Origin: an uncultured Mailhella sp.
GTDB taxonomy: Bacteria; Desulfobacterota; Desulfovibrionia; Desulfovibrionales; Desulfovibrionaceae
Assembly (NCBI GenBank): GCA_905192935.1
Contig: CAJJMX010000017.1
Location: 1-15,304 of the forward strand
Length of the DNA: 15,304 bases
Reading direction: 5' to 3'
Shown: positions 6,582-14,028 of the stretch, one piece after another
How positions within the stretch are numbered: position 1 is the first letter of the stretch
Layout: every line of letters begins with the position of its first letter
Made by a program: the position numbers and the translations under genes
The notes under the pieces: model-generated
What the model saw: the letters and a program-made list of their open reading frames with translations, nothing else
Told to the model about the DNA's origin: nothing
Databases searched by the model: none

Positions 6582-6683
6582 TAAAAAACAGGTCATTGAT
6601 ACTTTTCAGACTGCCGTTGCACGGAAGCGGACAAGAAAAGGGCCTGCAGCTTGCGGGATGAGCGCTGCGAGAGGGATGGACCG

Positions 6684-8195
6684 TCATTTTCTGCCGTGCC
6701 CGTCCTTTTTCCCGTCGGCGTGCTTCAGGGCTTTTTTCAGCGCGTCGCGATAGGTGCGGAGCACCGTCAGCCGGGCGTATTTTTTGTCTTCCGCAGGAAC
6801 GATGTGCCAGGGAGCGTATTCCGTGCTGGTCCGGAGGAACATTTCATCGGCGGCGAGTACGTATTCCGGCCATTTTTCTCTGTTGCGCCAGTCGTCGGGG
6901 GTTATCTTGTACTGCTTCCAAGGCGTGGATTCCCGCTCCTTGAAGCGGCGCAGCTGTTCATCCTGGGAGATGTGCAGCCAGAACTTCACGAGCACGTTCC
7001 CCTGACTTATGAGCTGTTCCTCGAAAAGATTGATCTCCGAATAGGCCCGGCTCCAGTCTTTCTGGGGCGTCAGGCCTTCCACGCGTTCCACCAGCACGCG
7101 GCCGTACCAGGACCTGTCGTACACGGTGATGAATCCGGCTCTCGGCACGTGTCTCCAGAAGCGCCACAGATAGTGATGGGCCAGCTCCTCGTCGGAGGGC
7201 ACGCCTATGGGAATGGCCCGGCTGATGCGGGCGTCTATGCCGTCCATGAGACGGCGTATGCTTCCGCCCTTTCCCGAGGCGTCCCAGCCTTCAAAGACAA
7301 GGGTGCTCGAAATGCCCTTGCGCCAGGCGTGGTAGGTGAGATCGTGCAGTTCCGCCTGCAGTTCGGCAAGATCCTTCTTGTAGGTGTCCGGATCGGCCTT
7401 TGCGCTCAGGTCTATAGCATCCAGCGTGGAAATGACGTTCTGCGGCGCGGCGGCGCTCTTTTCCTCGGAAAGGGCTTTTGCGGCCTCCTGAGCGGCCACG
7501 GCGCGCTCCACCGTGGAGATGACGGCTCTTGCCACGGCAAGATTGCGGTAGTTCGCATCGGCGGCGTCGATGATGGTCCAGGGAGCGAAGGCCCTGTCGG
7601 TCAGGGTGATGGCCCGGGCCGCGGCGCTCGCAAGGCCCTCGTAGTTTTCCGAGGCCTTTTTGTCGTAGGGCGTGAAGTGAAGCAGTTCCTTGTGGGCCAG
7701 ACGCTTTTTGAGTCGTGCCGCATGTTCCTTTTTGTCGAGATGCAGCCATATCTTGGCTATGGCCATGCCCGAGGCGGCGAGACTTTCCTCGAGGCCGCGG
7801 CAGTGATGCATGTGGGCGTTGAAGGCCGTTTCGCTCATGTCGCCCGTGCAGAACCTGCGCATGGCAAGTCCGTACCAGCCGCCGAAGAAGACACCCACGC
7901 TTCCGGCTGCCGGGAGCCTGCGCCAGTAGCGCCAGTCGTCGGGCCGCTCGCGCTCTTCATCGGTTTCCATCCAGAACACGTGGTTGTGCACGTGCTTGCT
8001 GTCCATCCATTCCGACAGGAGATTGATGACTGCGCCGCGGCCTGCGCCGTCTATGCCGGCTATGATGATGAGCAGGGGAATGTTGCGGGTTATGCACTGC
8101 CGCTGTGCCTCGAAGAGCTTTATGCGGAGCGCTGGAGCCTGTTCCTTGTAATCCTTGTCGCTGCAACGTCTGCCAAGGACGACTGTCTCAAACAT
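6684..8195 (-). CDS. pap: Polyphosphate:AMP phosphotransferase (two-domain PPK2)
   Basis: This 503-residue cytoplasmic kinase carries two PPK2 domains in tandem, the layout of class II PPK2 enzymes (Pap), which use polyphosphate to phosphorylate AMP to ADP. The C-terminal domain has an intact Walker A, EGWDASGKGG (302-311), and Walker B region, VYDRSWYGR (358-366), plus KFWLHIS and a basic lid around 415-445. The N-terminal domain keeps the fold, but its Walker A reads AGIDGAGRG (46-54), with Arg for Lys, and its Walker B reads FFGGWYG, lacking Asp and Arg, so it is probably non-catalytic, as is usual in this class. The ATG at 8195 has CGAGG five bases upstream; 28 further codons upstream lack a ribosome site. 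No partner gene is obvious. Confidence 0.92.
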   Translation of the reverse strand: MFETVVLGRRCSDKDYKEQAPALRIKLFEAQRQCITRNIPLLIIIAGIDGAGRGAVINLLSEWMDSKHVHNHVFWMETDEERERPDDWRYWRRLPAAGSVGVFFGGWYGLAMRRFCTGDMSETAFNAHMHHCRGLEESLAASGMAIAKIWLHLDKKEHAARLKKRLAHKELLHFTPYDKKASENYEGLASAAARAITLTDRAFAPWTIIDAADANYRNLAVARAVISTVERAVAAQEAAKALSEEKSAAAPQNVISTLDAIDLSAKADPDTYKKDLAELQAELHDLTYHAWRKGISSTLVFEGWDASGKGGSIRRLMDGIDARISRAIPIGVPSDEELAHHYLWRFWRHVPRAGFITVYDRSWYGRVLVERVEGLTPQKDWSRAYSEINLFEEQLISQGNVLVKFWLHISQDEQLRRFKERESTPWKQYKITPDDWRNREKWPEYVLAADEMFLRTSTEYAPWHIVPAEDKKYARLTVLRTYRDALKKALKHADGKKDGHGRK

Positions 8196-8312
8196 GGGAA
8201 CCTCGTTTTCCTGAAAGAAGGATACGGCTTGGTGCCGCGTTTCTGCCGGTAACTGTAGGCGGCCTTCCGAAAAAGGCAATATGCCGGAACCATGAGAAAT
8301 CTGGCATCGGGG

Positions 8313-8333
8313 AAAAGCGTTTTCCGCGCTTTT
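8313..8333. terminator. Weak terminator-like hairpin after the TauE gene
   Basis: AAAAGCG (8313-8319) pairs with CGCTTTT (8327-8333) around a 7-base loop. It is placed 10 bases beyond the minus-strand TauE stop. A competing fold pairs GGAAAA with TTTTCC around GCG. The stem itself supplies the T's, so termination strength is uncertain. Confidence 0.35.
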
Positions 8334-8342
8334 TGCCTGCGT

Positions 8343-9155
8343 CTAGGAAAGCACCGTTCTGTAGAGGATGGAGCATCCGATGAAAAGCCCGAACAGGGAG
8401 AATCCGCGCTTGAGCGAGGTCAGGGGCAGTCCGGACCAGTGGGCCAGTCTGGCTCCGACCACGGCCATGACGATGCCCGGAATCATGAGCGAAAGCGTGC
8501 CCGGAAGGTACACATAGCCGAGAGCTCCGGTCGGCAGTCCCGGCTGGTTCCAGCCGAGGACCATGTAGCTCACGGTGGCGGTGAGAGATATGGGCAGCGT
8601 GAGGGCGGCGGATGTGCTTACGCTGTCGCACCAGTCGTGCCCCGCCCACGAGAGAAAGATGAGAAGCTGCATGGAGCCCGCCACGCCGGTCATGCTGGCG
8701 ATCATGCCTACGAACAGGCTCACCGGCACATAGAGCTTCTTCATTCTTGCGTCGGGACGCGGCGTACGGCCGATGAAAAGCTGCAACGACATGAGAATGA
8801 CCATGACGCCGAAGAGCGTTTCCAGCATACGGCCGTTGATGTGATGGGCCAGCAGAGCGCCGGAAACGGCTCCGGCAATGATGCCGGGCAGCATGGTTTT
8901 CCAGACGTCCCAGCGCATGGAGCCCATGCGCGTGTGGGCGATGAAGGTCGTCAGAGAGGTGATGAGCATGGTCGAGGGCGCGGTACCCACGGCGAGATGC
9001 TGGACCAGATCCGGAGAAATGCCCGTCTGAGTGAAGACGATGTTAAGCAGAGGGACGATGATGAAGGCGCCGCCCATGCCGAACATGCCGGAAAGAAGCC
9101 CCACGAGAGAACCGCCGCAAATAAGAACAAGAACGATCTGAAGCAGACTTGACAT
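8343..9155 (-). CDS. TauE/SafE-family membrane exporter
   Basis: This 270-residue integral membrane protein belongs to the TauE/SafE family, whose members are linked to export of sulfite, sulfoacetate and other organic anions. The two-repeat structure is visible: GLLSGMFGMGGAFIIVPLL (19-37) in the first half and GMIASMTGVAGS (150-161) in the second, each beginning a bundle of hydrophobic helices, about eight in all. The AVGTAPSTM stretch (55-63) is also typical. The ATG at 9155 is chosen because the family begins right before the first membrane helix; its ribosome site is weak. An in-frame TTG at 9224 would add 23 basic residues. The gene is divergent from the large acyltransferase fusion. 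Sulfite is only one of several possible substrates. Confidence 0.85.
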   Translation of the reverse strand: MSSLLQIVLVLICGGSLVGLLSGMFGMGGAFIIVPLLNIVFTQTGISPDLVQHLAVGTAPSTMLITSLTTFIAHTRMGSMRWDVWKTMLPGIIAGAVSGALLAHHINGRMLETLFGVMVILMSLQLFIGRTPRPDARMKKLYVPVSLFVGMIASMTGVAGSMQLLIFLSWAGHDWCDSVSTSAALTLPISLTATVSYMVLGWNQPGLPTGALGYVYLPGTLSLMIPGIVMAVVGARLAHWSGLPLTSLKRGFSLFGLFIGCSILYRTVLS

Positions 9156-9343
9156 AACGACACCGAAGAATTTTGAGGAAAAGGAATATCGCCGTATCTT
9201 ATCACAAAACGCTTTTTCCAGCAATCCTGAGGGAGAAGGACGAAGACGGCGGTTTGACGACGCAGGGGCCGACGGGAGCCGCCGTTCTTTACCGTCCGGC
9301 CGTCATATGGCATATTCCTCACAAGCGTGCCAAGGAGTCTCTC
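9156..9343. promoter_or_regulatory. Divergent promoter region, TauE and acyltransferase fusion
   Basis: Two candidate promoters overlap here. For the plus strand, TTGAGG (9173-9178), 16 bases, TATCTT (9195-9200), giving a leader of about 140 bases. For the minus strand, TTGCTG (9224-9219), 17 bases, TAAGAT (9201-9196), giving a leader of about 35 bases. Each box is a 3-4 of 6 match. If both are real, the two transcripts would exclude each other because their -10 boxes overlap. Confidence 0.25.
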
Positions 9344-12019
9344 ATGTCCGCAGTCACCGTTCCCGAGCATTCCCGGCCCCTTCTTGAGGCCATATCGGCA
9401 GGTCGTTCCTTCGAGCTGGACAGTCATATCTTCGTCGCCCAGGACGACTGGCTCATGGCCATAGGCTATCCGCAGGAAGGAGAGTTTTCCGTGAGCAGGT
9501 TCGAGTCGGCTCTCGACAAGGCCATAGAGCGCGTCAGACCTTCCGACTGTTTCGCCATAGCGCCGCAGATGCCCGACAAGCTCAGGGAATATGTGCAGGA
9601 CCGGGATGTGTACTATACGCTGGATGCCGCTTCTCCCGTGCCCTCCAGGCTCCGCGGACCGGTGCGTCACGCGAGGGAGCGTCTTGCGGTGGATGAAACA
9701 AAAGAGTTCTCTCCCGAGCACAGACGGCTGTGGGCCGAGTTCCTCTCACGGATGCCTCTTCCGCCGCGCATACGTCAGCTTTATTCCGGCACGGCTTCGG
9801 CGCTTCGCGGCGGCGCGGACCTTCGGCTTCTCAACGCCTGGGATTCCGAAGGCCGGCTTGCGGCCTGTCTGCTGCTGGACTATTCCCTGCCCCGGCATGT
9901 GAGCTATGTGCTCGGCGCCCATTCCAAGACGCACTATGTGCCGCATGCTCCGGATCTTCTTTTTGCCGAAATGCTGGAGAGGGCCCGTGCGGAGGGCAAG
10001 ACCGGCATACTGCTCGGGCTCGGCGTGAACGAGGGCATCACCCGCTTCAAGAAAAAGTGGGGAGGCGTGCAGGATGCGCCGTATGAACTTGCCGCATGGC
10101 AGCCTGCCGCAGGGCTCTCCGGCAGCGGAAGCTTTTTCGACATGGCGGCGTATCTGGCCATAAGCATAGGTTCCTCCTCAAGCAGCTATGAGATGTCGCG
10201 CTGGAAGTTCTTCGATTCGCTTCCCCAGCAGCGCCCCTGCGCCATGCTCTGGAGACTCGACAAGAACGGGCGCACGTCCTGGATAGGCGGGTCCGCGCAC
10301 TTTTTCTGCTATTCCTTCGAACATTCCCTGCGGCGCCTTTTCGAGAACGTGGACACCGTGCTTCTGGAAGGCCCCATAGATTCCGACAGCATGGACGAAG
10401 TGGCCCGCATCGGCCGCTCTCCCGAGCCGGATGCGCCGCGCGTGGCGCAGTTTCTTTCCGAAGAGGACATCGTCCGTCTTGAGCGCATGGTCTACGGGCC
10501 GGAAGGCTTCTTTGCCCGGCTTGCGGGCGTGCAGCAGGAGCGCCGCATCGACGTGCGCGCCGTGCTGGCGGAGAGCCGTCAGTGGTATGCGTTCTTCTCC
10601 CTCTGGACCTCGTATCTCGAGCGCAACGGCTGGACGAATTCCGTGGATCTCGAGGTATGGGACATCGCGCTCGACATGGGCAAGTCGGTCATGGGCATGG
10701 AGAGTCTGGCCGAGCAGATAGCCTCGCTTGAATCCGCGCCCATGGAGCGCATCGTGAAGTTCATGAAGGAGTGCTCCTTCTGGCCGAAGCTCATGAAGAG
10801 CAACCGCTCACGGTATCTTGCCGGAGATCTCATGGGCATGATGGGCACGAGTGCCGAATTTCCCACACGTACGGGCACCATCATAAGCGTGCGCGATCAG
10901 CGTTTCCGCGAGAGGATGCGGCCGTACATCGAGCGCGGAGGCACGGCGGTGTTCGTGGGGTCGGCCCATATGATAAATCTGCGGCACATGCTGGCCGAGG
11001 ACGGCTTCACGCTCACCCGCGTGCTGCCGACGTGGAAGCATCGGCTTTCGGCCTGGATACGGCGCGACGATTCCGTGGTTCTGCCGGGCAACCCCGACGC
11101 TCCCGTCTGGAAAAAGGCTCCGGCCGAGAACGTGCGCTCGTCCGCGCTGCGCCGGGAAGAGACCGCGGCTCCTGCAAGGCGCCCTGCGGCGGCCCGCGGG
11201 CCGTCTTCCGGACGGGCTCTTGCCGATCTCGGCGCACGGGCCGTGGTACCGGAACAGATTCCTTCCTATGTGCGCGCCGTGTCCGGCCGCACGCTGCGCT
11301 CGTGCGAGGGCTTTGCCGCCTGGACCACGGACGACAGCTGCACGCTTGTGGCCTTTCCCGCGCAGGATGAGCTTGCCGTGTGCCCCATACCCTCCCCGGA
11401 GTGGGAGGCTCGGCTGGAGAAGGCCGTGGCCTGCGCGCTTGCCATGCCGAATCTGAGGCGCATCACGGTGCTGGCGCCGTCCGTGCCCGCCGCGGCGCCG
11501 GGCAGGGCCGTGGTGGAGCGCGACGCGTGGTGGTGCGTGAACCTTCCGGGCACGCCCGGACAGAAACTTCGCAACATGCTGCGCCGCGCGCAGAGGGAAG
11601 CCGTGATCGGCACGGAGAGCTGGGGGCCGGAGCACGACGCGCTGGTGGACCATTATCTCAAGGTGCGCAAGCTGTCCCCCGGCACGAGGTATATTTTCGG
11701 CAGGGTGGGCACATACGTGAAAAGTTCGCCGGACGCCGTGCTCTTTGCCGCGCGGAGCGCCTCGGGCAGGCTGCTTGCCATGGCCGTGGGCGACTACAGC
11801 GCGCTCTGCACGGCCTTCTACATGTTCGCCTTCCGTCAGGATGACTGTCCTCCCGGCGTAAGCGATGCCCTTTTGCAGGCGCTGGCGGACGAAGCCGTCA
11901 GGCGGGGGCAGAGCGTGCTGAACCTCGGCCTCGGCATCGACGGCGGCATAACCTTCTTCAAGAAGAAGTGGGGAGCCTTCGAATTCATGCCGCATCTGGA
12001 AACAAGCTGGACCGTCTAG
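9344..12019 (+). CDS. GNAT/FemAB-like – TraB/GumN-like – GNAT/FemAB-like fusion protein
   Basis: This 891-residue protein has no signal peptide or clear membrane segment. Residues about 1-265 and 640-891 are two related acyltransferase-like domains; each ends in a near-identical motif, LGLGVNEGITRFKKKWG (224-240) and LGLGIDGGITFFKKKWG (861-877), reminiscent of FemAB/GNAT-fold aminoacyl or acyl transferases. Between them, about 295-565, is a TraB/GumN (Tiki-like) domain: IGGSAH (314-319), a conserved-type Glu in LLEGPID (E342), and FVGSAH (537-542), the paired GxxH motifs thought to form a metal site. An Ala/Pro/Arg linker covers about 580-640. AAGGAG lies six bases before the ATG at 9344; 57 more upstream codons look non-coding. 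It is followed 13 bases later by a radical SAM gene. The domain calls are by motif; the reaction is unknown. Confidence 0.75.
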   Translation: MSAVTVPEHSRPLLEAISAGRSFELDSHIFVAQDDWLMAIGYPQEGEFSVSRFESALDKAIERVRPSDCFAIAPQMPDKLREYVQDRDVYYTLDAASPVPSRLRGPVRHARERLAVDETKEFSPEHRRLWAEFLSRMPLPPRIRQLYSGTASALRGGADLRLLNAWDSEGRLAACLLLDYSLPRHVSYVLGAHSKTHYVPHAPDLLFAEMLERARAEGKTGILLGLGVNEGITRFKKKWGGVQDAPYELAAWQPAAGLSGSGSFFDMAAYLAISIGSSSSSYEMSRWKFFDSLPQQRPCAMLWRLDKNGRTSWIGGSAHFFCYSFEHSLRRLFENVDTVLLEGPIDSDSMDEVARIGRSPEPDAPRVAQFLSEEDIVRLERMVYGPEGFFARLAGVQQERRIDVRAVLAESRQWYAFFSLWTSYLERNGWTNSVDLEVWDIALDMGKSVMGMESLAEQIASLESAPMERIVKFMKECSFWPKLMKSNRSRYLAGDLMGMMGTSAEFPTRTGTIISVRDQRFRERMRPYIERGGTAVFVGSAHMINLRHMLAEDGFTLTRVLPTWKHRLSAWIRRDDSVVLPGNPDAPVWKKAPAENVRSSALRREETAAPARRPAAARGPSSGRALADLGARAVVPEQIPSYVRAVSGRTLRSCEGFAAWTTDDSCTLVAFPAQDELAVCPIPSPEWEARLEKAVACALAMPNLRRITVLAPSVPAAAPGRAVVERDAWWCVNLPGTPGQKLRNMLRRAQREAVIGTESWGPEHDALVDHYLKVRKLSPGTRYIFGRVGTYVKSSPDAVLFAARSASGRLLAMAVGDYSALCTAFYMFAFRQDDCPPGVSDALLQALADEAVRRGQSVLNLGLGIDGGITFFKKKWGAFEFMPHLETSWTV

Positions 12020-12032
12020 CAGGAGGAAGAGC

Positions 12033-13094
12033 ATGGCAACCGACGTCAAAAGGCTTTTCGCGAAGTTTCGTGCTCCCGGCCTTCTTCAGGAACTGCGGGA
12101 TTTTCTTCAGCCGCGCGAGCTGGAATGTCTGCAGGTGGAGGTGACATCCTGCTGCATGGGAAAGTGTACGTACTGTCCGCACACCACGCGCTCCGACGTA
12201 TGGAAGAGCAGACATATGAGCGCGGAGACCTTTGCGGCGCTCTGGCCCGCCATGACGAGGGCGGGGCGGGTGCATCTTCAGGGCTGGGGCGAGCCTTTTC
12301 TGAATCCGTATTTCATGGATTTCGTGTCTCTTGCGCGACGGGCCGGATGCGCGGTGTCCACCACCACCTGCGGCATGGTCATGACCGAGGATCTTGCGGA
12401 GCAGATAGTGGCGAGCGGCATGGACATCGTGGCCTTTTCCCTCGTGGGCACGGACGAGGCCAGCAACGGTGCCCGGGCCGGAGTTCCGTTTTCCCGCGTG
12501 GAGAGCTCCGTCAGGCTGCTTCAGGAGGTTCGCCGGAAAAGAAATGCCGTGCATCTGGAGATACATCTGGCCTATCTCATGCTTGCGTCCAACGTGGAGG
12601 CCGTACGCGGACTGCCGAAGCTCATGGAAGAGTGGGGCGTGCATGCGGCGGTCATCAGCACCATGGACTACATCCCTTCCCCAGACATGGCGAAGGAGGC
12701 CTTTGCCCCTCATGAACGGGAGAAGATAGAGGCGGCACGTCTGGTGCTGGAAGAGGTCGGAGCCGAGGTTCTCGCCGAAGGTCGTGATTTTTATGCCTCG
12801 CTTCCTGCGCCTGCGCCTGCGCCGTGCTGCCGGGAGAGGGCTCACAGAACGCTGTATGTGGATGCCGAGGGAAGCATTTCTCCCTGCGTGTACCTGAACG
12901 TTCCGCTGACGGAGAGCCAGCCGAACCGCACGGTGTTCGGCAGTGTCGGGGAGAAAAGCCCCGTGGACATATGGGCCGTGCCGGAATACGCAGAGTTTCG
13001 TGCGTCCGTGCAGACGGCGACGCCGCCGAAGGCCTGCGTGTCCTGCGCCAAGCGATTCGAAGCACCCTGCGCCCTGCAGGGAGACTCAAGGTAG
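12033..13094 (+). CDS. Radical SAM/SPASM domain protein
   Basis: This 353-residue cytoplasmic iron-sulfur enzyme has the radical SAM cluster motif CMGKCTYC (C41, C45, C48; CX3CX2C) at the start of the barrel, then HLQGWGEPFLNP (81-92), the SAM-binding 'GGEP' equivalent. A Cys-rich C-terminus (C265, C266, C285, C335, C338, C346) would hold one or more auxiliary 4Fe-4S clusters, as in SPASM proteins. SPASM members include peptide-modifying and anaerobic sulfatase-maturing enzymes; no peptide-binding RRE domain is obvious. AGGAGG (12021-12026) lies six bases before the ATG, and the gene starts 13 bases after the fusion gene's stop, so the two are surely co-transcribed. Three CCTGCG hexamers (12804-12821) encode an Ala-Pro run before C265. 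Substrate unknown. Confidence 0.88.
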   Translation: MATDVKRLFAKFRAPGLLQELRDFLQPRELECLQVEVTSCCMGKCTYCPHTTRSDVWKSRHMSAETFAALWPAMTRAGRVHLQGWGEPFLNPYFMDFVSLARRAGCAVSTTTCGMVMTEDLAEQIVASGMDIVAFSLVGTDEASNGARAGVPFSRVESSVRLLQEVRRKRNAVHLEIHLAYLMLASNVEAVRGLPKLMEEWGVHAAVISTMDYIPSPDMAKEAFAPHEREKIEAARLVLEEVGAEVLAEGRDFYASLPAPAPAPCCRERAHRTLYVDAEGSISPCVYLNVPLTESQPNRTVFGSVGEKSPVDIWAVPEYAEFRASVQTATPPKACVSCAKRFEAPCALQGDSR

Positions 13095-13144
13095 CCCGCT
13101 GCGGCTTGTCTCTTTCGACGGCCGCTTCCGCGAGGCTTTTCATG

Positions 13145-13162
13145 ATGCCGCATGTCCGGCAT
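13145..13162. repeat. Small hairpin between the radical SAM and GNAT genes
   Basis: ATGCCG (13145-13150) pairs with CGGCAT (13157-13162) around six bases. There is no T tract, so read-through into the GNAT gene is likely. The rest of 13095-13231 shows no gene. Confidence 0.3.
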
Positions 13163-13231
13163 GAGAACGTCGCCTGACGGGCGATGGGAAAAACGGTTTC
13201 CTGCGGGCATGACGGGAAGCCTGGAGGAAGC

Positions 13232-13723
13232 ATGATCATAAGAAACGCGACCATGGACGATCTTGCGGCCGTATCCGAGGTGGAACGCCGCTGCTTTCCG
13301 GCCGCAGAAGCCGCCACGGAAGAGGAATTCAGGGAAAGACTTGAGGCCTATGCCGACTGCTTCTGGCTTCTGTTTGACGAAGAACGTCTCGTGGCCTTCA
13401 TCGACGGCATGGCTACGGATGAGCGCGATCTGCGCGACGAGATGTACGCCGACGCCTCGCTGCACAGACCGGACGGACGCTGGCAGATGATCTTCGGTCT
13501 CAATACGCTTCCCGAATTTCGAAGAAGAGGCTGCGCCGCCATGCTTGTCAGGCGTCTGCTGGAAGAATCCCGGAAGCGGGGAAAGATGGGCGTCGTGCTC
13601 ACCTGCAAGGAAAGGCTGATCCCTTATTATGCCTCTTTCGGGTTTGAGGACGAGGGCCTTTCCGCTTCCACCCACGGCAATGTCGCCTGGCATCAGATGC
13701 GTCTGACCTTCGGGGAGGCATGA
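13232..13723 (+). CDS. GNAT-family N-acetyltransferase
   Basis: This 163-residue cytoplasmic acetyltransferase spans one GNAT domain. Visible marks are the opening IIRNATMDDLAAVSEVERRC (2-21), the acetyl-CoA motif LPEFRRRGCAAMLV (93-106; R-x-x-G-x-A loop), and motif B, PYYASFGFEDEG (131-142), with the usual Tyr. It looks closest to the AANAT-like branch of bacterial GNATs; the acceptor is unknown. GGAGG lies five bases before the ATG at 13232, and a 16-codon upstream extension from 13184 has no such site. It sits 137 bases after the radical SAM gene on the same strand and is followed by an intrinsic terminator, so it may be the last gene of that operon, though an own promoter is not excluded. 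Confidence 0.88.
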   Translation: MIIRNATMDDLAAVSEVERRCFPAAEAATEEEFRERLEAYADCFWLLFDEERLVAFIDGMATDERDLRDEMYADASLHRPDGRWQMIFGLNTLPEFRRRGCAAMLVRRLLEESRKRGKMGVVLTCKERLIPYYASFGFEDEGLSASTHGNVAWHQMRLTFGEA

Positions 13724-13796
13724 CCTTCACCGGTGTGCCTGTCTGCGGCATTGTCGTGTGATTCTCGTGAGTTGTCTGATTGTTTTGAGGCGGGGA

Positions 13797-13819
13797 GACG
13801 GCGCGGGCCGTCCTTTTTT
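13797..13819 (+). terminator. Rho-independent terminator after the GNAT gene
   Basis: GACGGC (13797-13802), loop GCGG, GCCGTC (13807-13812), then C and six T's (13814-13819). This is a compact GC stem with a T tract on the plus strand, 74 bases after the GNAT stop. It is the clearest intrinsic terminator in the window and closes the 9344-13723 gene set. Confidence 0.85.
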
Positions 13820-13939
13820 CATCCCGAAGCGGCCTTAAAAAAATCTAAGAAAAATAAAATTATGTAATATGGCCTGATTAGAGTTTTTTTTCTCAAAAAG
13901 TTCAAGGGCCGGTCAATTTACCGTCTTGCATAAATTTGT

Positions 13940-14020
13940 CAAGTGGACTACTTGGCATCTCAGATTATCGGCATGCCTCTCCGCTTTTGTACTGCGGAGA
14001 AGTTGCAGGCCTACGAGAGG
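13940..14020 (+). promoter_or_regulatory. Structured leader of cstA with alternative pairings
   Basis: The leader holds three hairpins: CAAGT (13940-13944) / ACTTG (13950-13954) around loop GGACT; GGCAT (13954-13958) / ATGCC (13973-13977); and TCTCCGC (13978-13984) / GCGGAGA (13994-14000). CCTCTC (13976-13981) can instead pair with the Shine-Dalgarno GAGAGG (14015-14020), excluding the third hairpin. This suggests translational control. A GGA in a hairpin loop is also the form bound by CsrA, which represses E. coli cstA. The 13820-13939 sequence upstream is AT-rich; I could not settle a promoter. Confidence 0.4.
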
Positions 14021-14028
14021 TTGATAGT

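Noticed and set aside
6651..8252. A 533-codon plus-strand open frame opposite the PPK2 gene
   Set aside because: No recognisable motifs; the opposite strand encodes complete Walker A and B motifs of PPK2.
9173..9343. N-terminal extension of the fusion protein by 57 codons
   Set aside because: The extension overlaps the divergent promoter region and looks non-coding; AAGGAG precedes the ATG at 9344.
10808..12049. A 413-codon minus-strand open frame opposite the fusion gene
   Set aside because: Arg/His/Gly-rich shadow frame; the plus-strand frame carries the conserved motifs.
12033..13094. RiPP-type cluster with a precursor peptide
   Set aside because: I found no short Cys- or core-like peptide frame with a ribosome site beside the radical SAM gene and no RRE domain, so this was not called.
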